This document shows, one piece after another, positions 6,864 through 11,182 of a DNA stretch of 11,182 bases. The notes under the pieces were generated by a model. The model did no database searches, was not told where the DNA came from, and saw nothing but the letters and a program-made list of their open reading frames with translations. Numbering within the stretch: the first letter of the stretch is position 1; every line of letters starts with the position of its first letter. Both the position numbers and the translations under genes were made by a program. The stretch is from contig PWFE01000154.1 in NCBI GenBank assembly GCA_003554115.1, positions 1 through 11,182 on the forward strand. Reading direction: 5' to 3'. Origin of the DNA: Haloferacaceae archaeon (GTDB lineage Archaea > Halobacteriota > Halobacteria > Halobacteriales > Haloferacaceae).

Positions 6864-7778
6864 ATGACTGATCCACTTCGCGCTGCGCCTGCGGAACGCT
6901 CGGTCGACGAACTGCTGGCATTCGGTGTGCTTAATCTCGATAAACCGGCCGGTCCATCGGCCCACCAAGTCGCTGGCTGGGTCCGTGATCTCGCCGCTGG
7001 CGCAGTTGCGGACATCGCGCCCGACGGGCTGACCGTCGACCGAGCGGCCCACGCTGGAACACTCGATCCGAAAGTTACTGGCTGCCTACCGATGCTACTG
7101 GGCGAGGCGACCCGGATGGCACAGGTGTTTCTTGAGGGTCGCAAGGAGTACGTCTCGGTGCTGGAACTGCATGGTCCTGCGCCAACGAATCTCGAATCCG
7201 TTCTTTCGGAGTTCGAGGCACCGCTGTACCAGAAACCGCCGCGAAAAAGCGCAGTTAGTCGTCGACTACGCGTCCGTGAGATCCATGAGCTGTCGTTAGT
7301 CGATCTCCACGATCGCCAGGCGCTCATCCGGGTGCAGTGCGAAAGCGGCACCTACATTCGAAAGCTGTGTCACGACCTCGGACTCGCGCTTGGGACGGGC
7401 GGGCATATGGGTCATCTTCGGCGGACAGCGACTGATCCGTTCGATGACTCGACGCTTGTGACACTGCAGGATTTCACTGATGCGCTCGTCTTTGCTCAGG
7501 AGGGCAACGAGGAGTTGCTTCGAGAGATCGTCAAGCCCGCCGAGCGTGCGTTGAGCCATCTGCCGTCGCTCACCATTGCCCCCTCGGCAGCCCGCAACGT
7601 TGCAACTGGCGCACCTGTCTACGCCCCCGGTGTGATCAGTGCGGACGCCGATATCGCTACAGGCGCACTCGTCGCCTGTTATACGCCCGACGGCAGCGCG
7701 GTGTGTCTGGGGACGATGGCGGGCGATCCTGATGCTGCAGACGGACTTGTCGTCGACCTCGAACGCGTCTTACTCTGA
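6864..7778 (+). CDS. cbf5: RNA-guided pseudouridine synthase Cbf5 (TruB family)
   Basis: Encodes 304 residues. Cbf5 is the catalytic subunit of archaeal H/ACA RNPs, converting uridine to pseudouridine in rRNA with Nop10, Gar1, L7Ae and a guide RNA; it may also modify tRNA position 55. The opening GVLNLDKPAGPSAHQV (21-36) and catalytic loop HAGTLDP (63-69, catalytic Asp68) are diagnostic. KPPRKSAVSRRLRVR (124-138) and ESGTYIRKLCHDLG (160-173) are further conserved segments. Residues about 234-304 form the C-terminal PUA domain that binds the ACA end of the guide. An in-frame start at 6807 would overlap cytidylate kinase by 44 bases and add a basic tail, so ATG 6864 is chosen. The partner Nop10 is encoded at 1022-1204. 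Confidence 0.95.
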   Translation: MTDPLRAAPAERSVDELLAFGVLNLDKPAGPSAHQVAGWVRDLAAGAVADIAPDGLTVDRAAHAGTLDPKVTGCLPMLLGEATRMAQVFLEGRKEYVSVLELHGPAPTNLESVLSEFEAPLYQKPPRKSAVSRRLRVREIHELSLVDLHDRQALIRVQCESGTYIRKLCHDLGLALGTGGHMGHLRRTATDPFDDSTLVTLQDFTDALVFAQEGNEELLREIVKPAERALSHLPSLTIAPSAARNVATGAPVYAPGVISADADIATGALVACYTPDGSAVCLGTMAGDPDAADGLVVDLERVLL

Positions 7779-7784
7779 GCGAGG

Positions 7785-7822
7785 GTTCTGTCGGCTGGAT
7801 AGATACGGAAAGTCGGCAGAAC
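7785..7822 (+). other. 12-pair stem-loop between cbf5 and the UbiA gene
   Basis: The arms GTTCTGTCGGCT (7785-7796) and AGTCGGCAGAAC (7811-7822) pair along all twelve positions, two of them G-U, around a 14-base loop. The stem begins six bases after the cbf5 stop and is followed by ACTCTTTG. It may be a terminator or mRNA 3'-end structure separating the housekeeping unit from the UbiA pair; a protein-binding operator is also possible. Confidence 0.45.
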
Positions 7823-7853
7823 ACTCTTTGTGGAACTCCGAGATAGGTTGTAT

Positions 7854-8732
7854 ATGTCACTCGCGCGTCACGGAACAGGTCCGTCCGCGACGGTTGCCGG
7901 CTATCTCTCACAGATCCATCCCGTGTTCATGCTGCCGCCAGTGGCTGCTTCGGCGTTTGGCGCGGTGTTGGCCGTCGACTTTTCGGTCGGCCTCGCGGGC
8001 CTGCATATGGCGACGGCATTTTGTGCGCTGTATGTGGCGCACCTCAAAGACGGCTACGTTGATTTCCATCTCCGGGGCGAGGACGACGATCATCCGCTGT
8101 CGGTCCGTGGCTGTCAGGTTGGACTGGGTGGGGCGACAGCAGCGTTTTTCGCTGGATGTCTCGCACTCTGGTATCTGGTTGATCCAGTTGCCGCCCTGTT
8201 GACGCTGCCGGGGTGGGTGATTGGGTATCATCATGCCCCGCAGTTGGATCTCAATCCCGTAGGCGCGACTGCGGGCTATCCAGCCGGCATCGGCATCGCC
8301 CTGCTTGGTGGCTACTACGTCCAAGCGACAACGCTGACGCTGTCGGTGCTCGCGTACGCACTCGTCTTCACAACGATTCTGTGTGGCATCAAGACCGTCG
8401 ACGATACGACTGATTACGCCTACGACCAGTCGATCGGCAAGCGAACCGTGGCGGTCGTACTGGGTCGACAGCGCGCGCGACGGTTTGCTGAACGACTGAT
8501 GCTCGTTGGAATGGGGCTGACTTTGTTGTTAGCGATAGTTGGTGTGTTTCCGCTGGCTGCGGGGGCCGCACCAGTCGTCTTCGGTGTTGTCTTCGGGTTC
8601 GCGCGTCGAGCCCCACCGAAGGAGGCAACCATGCTCTTGATCCGGGGGTCGTATCTGTTTTTGGCCGTGCTCGTGGTGGCTGCGTGGCTTGATCCGGTCT
8701 CAGCTCTCGACCGGAGTTTTTTGCGACTGTAG
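7854..8732 (+). CDS. Divergent UbiA-family prenyltransferase
   Basis: Encodes 292 residues with about eight hydrophobic segments, typical of UbiA enzymes, which move prenyl groups from prenyl diphosphates onto quinones, lipids or carotenoids in the membrane. The second Asp motif is intact: VDDTTDYAYDQSIGKRT (182-198) with Asp183, Asp184, Asp187 and Asp191. The first is degenerate: Lys65-Asp66-GYV-Asp70-FHLRGEDDDH in place of NDxxDxxxD. The MPT/DGGGP-synthase RP-P-G signature is absent, so membrane-lipid synthesis is less likely than a specialised substrate. ATG 7854 is chosen over GTG 7830 because AGATAGGT precedes it at ribosome-binding distance. The next gene, 14 bases on, is a lycopene-cyclase-like protein, which hints at carotenoid elongation or cyclisation. 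Substrate unproven. Confidence 0.85.
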   Translation: MSLARHGTGPSATVAGYLSQIHPVFMLPPVAASAFGAVLAVDFSVGLAGLHMATAFCALYVAHLKDGYVDFHLRGEDDDHPLSVRGCQVGLGGATAAFFAGCLALWYLVDPVAALLTLPGWVIGYHHAPQLDLNPVGATAGYPAGIGIALLGGYYVQATTLTLSVLAYALVFTTILCGIKTVDDTTDYAYDQSIGKRTVAVVLGRQRARRFAERLMLVGMGLTLLLAIVGVFPLAAGAAPVVFGVVFGFARRAPPKEATMLLIRGSYLFLAVLVVAAWLDPVSALDRSFLRL

Positions 8733-8746
8733 GGTGAGGAACTGGT

Positions 8747-9052
8747 ATGAGACTCGACATCTCCGTTTTCGGTCGGTACACGTATCTGGTGACTGAGATC
8801 GCTTGGGGGCTGGTCGCTGCGGCGTTGCTGAGACACACCGGCTCCGAGCGGCGGGCCGCCCGGACGATTCTCGCGTTGTATCCGCTGGGGTATCTGTGGG
8901 ATCGCTACACGCTTGATGTGGGCGTTTTCGAGATCCCGCTGCGGACGGGCGTCGACGTTGCAGGCATCCCGCTGGAAGAACATTTGTTCATGCTTGTGGT
9001 TCCCTCGATGGTAATCGGTGCCCACGAAACGCTCGGTGAGTGGCTGGGGTAG
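8747..9052 (+). CDS. Single-domain lycopene-cyclase-like membrane protein
   Basis: Encodes 101 residues with three predicted membrane helices (about 12-29, 40-51 and 79-92). It resembles one domain of the CrtYc/CrtYd lycopene cyclase family: PLGYLWDRYTLDVGVFEIP (46-64) corresponds to the P-x-x-x-x-W-D segment, and AGIPLEEHLFMLVVPS (72-87) to the conserved PxEE motif, with Glu77 and Glu78 likely catalytic or structural. Fused archaeal and fungal cyclases carry two such domains of about this size, and no second half is present here, so it may homodimerise or pair with a distant gene. GGTGAGG (about 8733-8739) is a good ribosome binding site, and the 14-base gap makes an operon with the UbiA gene very likely. 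Function is inferred from motif only. Confidence 0.75.
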   Translation: MRLDISVFGRYTYLVTEIAWGLVAAALLRHTGSERRAARTILALYPLGYLWDRYTLDVGVFEIPLRTGVDVAGIPLEEHLFMLVVPSMVIGAHETLGEWLG

Positions 9053-9105
9053 GTGTGTGGACGGTCTCCAAACCGCACAACGCAGCCGAGGTGAGGAAAC
9101 GAAGG

Positions 9106-9115
9106 CGTTAAATGA
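9106..9115 (+). promoter_or_regulatory. TATA-like element for tRNA-Pro
   Basis: CGTTAAATGA with TTAAATG as core sits about 28 bases before the mature tRNA 5' end at 9139, preceded by a purine-rich GAGGAAACGAAGG stretch that suits a BRE. Confidence 0.55.
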
Positions 9116-9138
9116 GTTACTCGCGTTCGTCTGTATGC

Positions 9139-9209
9139 GGGACCGTGGGGTAGTGGTATCCTCTGCGGATGGGGTCCGTAGGACCTGAGTTCGACTCTCG
9201 GCGGTCCCA
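9139..9209 (+). tRNA. tRNA-Pro (anticodon GGG)
   Basis: The 71 bases fold into a full cloverleaf. The acceptor arms GGGACCG and CGGTCCC pair perfectly, with discriminator A73. The anticodon stem TGCGG/CCGTA has five pairs, one G-U. The loop ATGGGGT places U33, anticodon GGG and G37, as expected for proline. The T stem CTGAG/CTCGG encloses loop TTCGACT. The D arm GGGT/TCCT is the weakest, with a U-U at its inner position and one G-U. The variable loop is four bases. There is no intron, and CCA is not encoded. It reads CCC and CCU codons. Confidence 0.95.
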
Positions 9210-9353
9210 TATCGCGTTTTGCTGTCGCTCATCATGTGGAAGTAGCACCGCTTACACAGCGATGTTGCCTTGTCGAGTCGACCACAGTAGAGATCTCCCA
9301 AGTAACTTCTCGACTATTTCATGCCATGGTTTCACACAAGAATCAGCGACGAC

Positions 9354-9366
9354 GCCGATTTTCGGC
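9354..9366. repeat. Inverted repeat GCCGA-TTT-TCGGC
   Basis: A perfect five-pair stem with a three-base loop. It is the first of three hairpins between 9354 and 9512 that are built around GCC/GGC arms. Short enough to arise by chance when taken alone. Confidence 0.4.
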
Positions 9367-9416
9367 TCATAGAAAGCAGAACTTATTGCCGCATTCACTG
9401 ACACCGACAGCTTCAG

Positions 9417-9434
9417 AGCGGCTCAAATGCCGCT
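9417..9434. repeat. Inverted repeat with TCAAAT loop
   Basis: AGCGGC and GCCGCT form a perfect six-pair stem around the loop TCAAAT. The core GGC-TCAAAT-GCC is almost the same as the core of the larger hairpin 60 bases downstream, which reads GGC-TCAAAC-GCC. Confidence 0.5.
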
Positions 9435-9479
9435 GTTGGACCGAGGCTACAAGCACGGCCGATTTCTTGCCGAAAGAAT

Positions 9480-9512
9480 TGCCGCTATTTGGCTCAAACG
9501 CCAAATACGGCA
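9480..9512. repeat. 13-pair hairpin with TCAAAC loop
   Basis: TATTTGGC (9486-9493) and GCCAAATA (9500-9507) pair perfectly around the loop TCAAAC. After one bulged C at 9485, TGCCG (9480-9484) pairs with CGGCA (9508-9512). This is the longest near-perfect inverted repeat seen in the window. It lies 55 bases before the ATG of the exported propeller gene and about 20 bases before its TATA-like site, so it could be an operator for a dimeric regulator or the end of an upstream RNA. Confidence 0.6.
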
Positions 9513-9532
9513 GTCTGAGGGCCTGATAACGC

Positions 9533-9542
9533 CATATTTTTC
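9533..9542 (+). promoter_or_regulatory. TATA-like element for the exported propeller gene
   Basis: CATATTTTTC lies about 29 bases before the ATG at 9567, consistent with a leaderless or nearly leaderless transcript. No ribosome binding site is visible before the ATG, which fits this. Confidence 0.5.
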
Positions 9543-9566
9543 ACAGAGTAATTCGACAGTCGTACT

Positions 9567-10898
9567 ATGACGCAACAGTCTACACGTCGAAAATTCCTGG
9601 CATCAGGTGCAGTTGTCACCGGTGTTGCCCTTGCAGGGTGCGCCGGCGATCCGGAACCAGAAGACGAACCTTCAGCCGATGACGGTGACGACGAGCCCGT
9701 CGATGGCGAAGAGCCAACCGTTGAGGCCGATACCGCCGTCGAAGTCGTCTACTCAAAAGAGCAGCTTCGAACCAACTGCGGAACCATCGCCCATCCTGAC
9801 GAAGAGAAGTTCTATCTCACCGCGGGTGCCCCATCGAACCGCGAGCCGGAGGGTGTTGGTGAATGGTACGTTCTCGATGCAGAGAGCCATCTACCACTTG
9901 ATCCCGACAGCGGTGAAACCGTCGAGGAGTTCGAGACGCTCGATGTCGCCCGTGACCTCGATGGCTACGACACTCACGGCTTTTGGTTCGTCGAGAACGA
10001 CGGCGAATTGGAACTGTGGCTGTTGAATCGCGAGACAGACGACGGCGTCGTCATTGATCCTGAGACTGACGAAGTTATCGACGAGATCGACGACTACGGC
10101 CCGGCTCCTGACATTATGTGGTCGTCGCCGGACGACGAATACATGTTTGTCACCCTGCGCGGCCCAGAGCCGGTTTCGGGTGACCCACACGCCGCAGAGG
10201 GCGAAACCCCTGGTGTCTCGGTGCTCGATGTCGAAACCCGCGAGATTGTCACCACGCTTGAGCCCGACGCCGACAACCCAGACAGCGACTTCCACGGCAT
10301 CGGTGTTGTGCCACACGACGACGATGGCTATGAGATCTGGGCGCTCGATCAGGGAACCGACATTATCTACATTTACGAACCGGTCGACGACGAAGACGAC
10401 GAGTTCGAAGTCGTCGACGAGATCAATCTCCACGAGACGGAGGGCACCATCGAGGCCTCCAACTACGTCCCGCACATGGCTGATTTCAGCTCGGAGTACG
10501 ACTACGCCGCCATCGCCTGTACCGCAGGCGGCCAGACGCTGGTGTTCGATGTCGAAGCACGCGAACTCGTCGAGGCAATCGAAACCGGTCCGTCGTCGCA
10601 CTTCGCTGGCTTCACGCCGGACGACGAGCAGATCATCGTCGACGTGATCGGTGGCGAGGAGGGCGGCTACATCCAGCAGGTCCTCGTCGATCTCGACGAA
10701 GAGGAGTTCGAACTCGGTGAGTCGATCGACATTCTCGAAACCGCCGAAGTTGTCGACCACGACGACGACATCGAGTCGGCCAACCCGATCTGTCACGACC
10801 ACGCCGGCGACTACTCGTATCACACCCTCGGCCCGAGCGTCGATGACTCCGGTCTCGTTGTCCTGAACTGGGCCGAGTTCGGCGAAAGCGACGAATAA
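9567..10898 (+). CDS. Tat-exported lipoprotein with beta-propeller fold
   Basis: Encodes 443 residues. The N-terminus has a twin-arginine signal (STRRKFLASG) and lipobox LAGC, so it should be exported folded by Tat and lipid-anchored at Cys25. An acidic linker (26-55) follows. Residues about 56-440 repeat a YncE/YVTN-like propeller pattern: a strand entry, a P-D-D-E or similar turn, then a V-x-D-x-E-T strand pair (DPETDEVIDEI, DVETREIVTTL, DVEARELVEAI). Histidines occur near the inner strand of most repeats: His76, 137, 243, 303, 345, and 410/412/419 in CHDHAGDYSYH. Cys71, 318 and 409 are the remaining cysteines. Metal or haem binding as in nitrous oxide reductase or cytochrome cd1 propellers is possible but unproven. 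Surface acidity is extreme. No partner gene is adjacent. Confidence 0.85.
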   Translation: MTQQSTRRKFLASGAVVTGVALAGCAGDPEPEDEPSADDGDDEPVDGEEPTVEADTAVEVVYSKEQLRTNCGTIAHPDEEKFYLTAGAPSNREPEGVGEWYVLDAESHLPLDPDSGETVEEFETLDVARDLDGYDTHGFWFVENDGELELWLLNRETDDGVVIDPETDEVIDEIDDYGPAPDIMWSSPDDEYMFVTLRGPEPVSGDPHAAEGETPGVSVLDVETREIVTTLEPDADNPDSDFHGIGVVPHDDDGYEIWALDQGTDIIYIYEPVDDEDDEFEVVDEINLHETEGTIEASNYVPHMADFSSEYDYAAIACTAGGQTLVFDVEARELVEAIETGPSSHFAGFTPDDEQIIVDVIGGEEGGYIQQVLVDLDEEEFELGESIDILETAEVVDHDDDIESANPICHDHAGDYSYHTLGPSVDDSGLVVLNWAEFGESDE

Positions 10899-11182
10899 CG
10901 ACACGCTCCGTCCCACTCTCAGACTGTTATTCTCTTGGTATCACACCGACAGCGTTCGCGCCGTCCCACGCCCTCGGTTAGTCACTCTCTACTACCCGAC
11001 TCATTCGCAGAATTCGAGGTGTCGACGCCCGACTGCCGGCTGGCTGTCGGACGGCGGCTCTCATGAGGACGGGAGGTCCCGTCGGGTCGAGTGCTTGATT
11101 CAGGGCGCAGACTATCGAGTGGTCGACCACCCGCGGCGGTCGGTTCGTCTGGCGACTGCCGTGGCGTTCGCGGGTTCGGTCG
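10899..11182. other. No established gene; possible 5' part of a rightward gene
   Basis: This 284-base stretch to the window edge has no clear gene. It contains a perfect inverted repeat GACGGGA-GG-TCCCGTC at 11068-11083. One plus frame is open to the edge and, from a GTG at 11119, would read MVDHPRRSVRLATAVAFAGS, which looks like a membrane-protein start. I see no TATA element or ribosome binding site for it. Two minus frames are also open but give Arg/Pro/Ser-rich, non-acidic products unlike haloarchaeal proteins. Confidence 0.35.

Larger units (their letters stand above)
9210..9566. other. Gene-poor, hairpin-rich stretch after the tRNA
   Basis: These 357 bases between tRNA-Pro and the exported propeller gene carry no gene I can assert. 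They look less GC-biased than the flanks. They hold three inverted repeats in their second half (listed separately), an open frame 9373-9570 on the plus strand with MPLLDRGYKHGRFLAERIAA as its most protein-like part, and a TATA-like site before 9567. The sequence from 9236 to 9526 is also open in another frame, but its composition (Cys, Arg and Ser rich) looks non-coding. It may be the relic of an inserted element next to the tRNA. Confidence 0.5.
9373..9570 (+). pseudogene. Possible decayed or small coding frame
   Basis: An open frame follows a TAG at 9370-9372 and ends at TGA 9568-9570, which overlaps the ATG of the next gene in an ATGA arrangement. Its product would read AELIAAFTDTDSFRAAQ then MPLLDRGYKHGRFLAERIAA, a helical, protein-like stretch, ending in a less ordered tail (SEGLITPYFSQSNSTVVL). 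The only internal ATG is at 9427, giving 47 residues. The upstream stop and lack of a ribosome binding site suggest the end of a broken gene. The DRGY-x-(H/S)-G-R-F pattern faintly recalls DDE transposases, but I cannot assign a family. Confidence 0.25.

Noticed and set aside
9182..9209. tRNA-Pro 3' end as an attachment site for an integrated element
   Set aside because: I looked for a second copy of the T-arm and acceptor sequence downstream and found none inside the window, so no att pair can be claimed.
8420..9301. 293-codon open frame on the minus strand across the UbiA and cyclase-like genes
   Set aside because: The product is rich in Arg, Ser, Thr and Pro with no domain, and runs opposite two well-supported genes and the tRNA. 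It is a GC-driven shadow.
9236..9526. 96-codon plus frame after the tRNA, starting with GTG
   Set aside because: Composition is unlike haloarchaeal proteins (Cys, Arg and Ser rich, not acidic), there is no promoter or ribosome binding site, and no motif is recognisable.
9891..10916. 341-codon open frame opposite the propeller gene
   Set aside because: Its Val/Asp-rich translation mirrors the GAC/GTC codons of the acidic propeller gene, which has a Tat signal and regular repeats on the plus strand.
11068..11083. GACGGGA-GG-TCCCGTC palindrome as a terminator of the propeller gene
   Set aside because: It lies about 170 bases after the stop codon, has no T tract after it, and a two-base loop is too tight for the full stem; its role is unclear.
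1..11182. CRISPR arrays, full insertion sequences, toxin-antitoxin pairs and known defence genes
   Set aside because: I saw no evenly spaced direct repeats, no intact transposase and no recognisable defence domains on either strand.

Overview
The window looks like chromosomal DNA of a haloarchaeon. The predicted proteins are strongly acidic. Several genes appear leaderless, with a TATA-like element about 25-30 bases before the start codon. The gene content is archaeal: ribosomal S27e and L44e, aIF2-alpha, Nop10, Cbf5, a UPF0212/DUF555 protein and archaeal-type cytidylate kinase. I cannot name the genus.

Layout. (1) Bases 1-1979, plus strand: a tight translation/RNP operon holding the last codons of rpl44e, then rps27e, aIF2-alpha, nop10 and a PAC2-type proteasome assembly chaperone homologue. 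(2) 2139-3694, plus strand: a thiolase overlapping a DUF35 protein by four bases; in archaea this pair acts as an acyl-CoA enzyme with its scaffold. (3) 3703-4869, minus strand: an alpha/beta hydrolase preceded by a 56-codon membrane protein with a strong TATA box; it converges on the thiolase pair. (4) 5161-6173, plus strand: a DUF555 protein and an XRE-HTH/two-CBS regulator. (5) 6272-7778, plus strand: cytidylate kinase and Cbf5, a pairing common in archaea. Cbf5 and Nop10 are both H/ACA RNP subunits. (6) 7854-9052, plus strand: a divergent UbiA prenyltransferase and a one-domain lycopene-cyclase-like membrane protein, 14 bases apart. (7) 9139-9209: tRNA-Pro(GGG). (8) 9210-9566: a gene-poor, AT-richer stretch with a group of hairpins and a possible decayed coding frame. 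(9) 9567-10898: a Tat-exported lipoprotein with a beta-propeller whose histidines recur roughly once per blade. (10) 10899-11182: no gene I can establish.

Most of the window is housekeeping. The parts most worth following are the UbiA plus single cyclase-domain pair, which resembles the C50-carotenoid elongase/cyclase pairing of actinobacteria; the histidine-bearing exported propeller; and the hairpin group between the tRNA and that propeller gene. No CRISPR array, complete insertion sequence or obvious defence system is visible.
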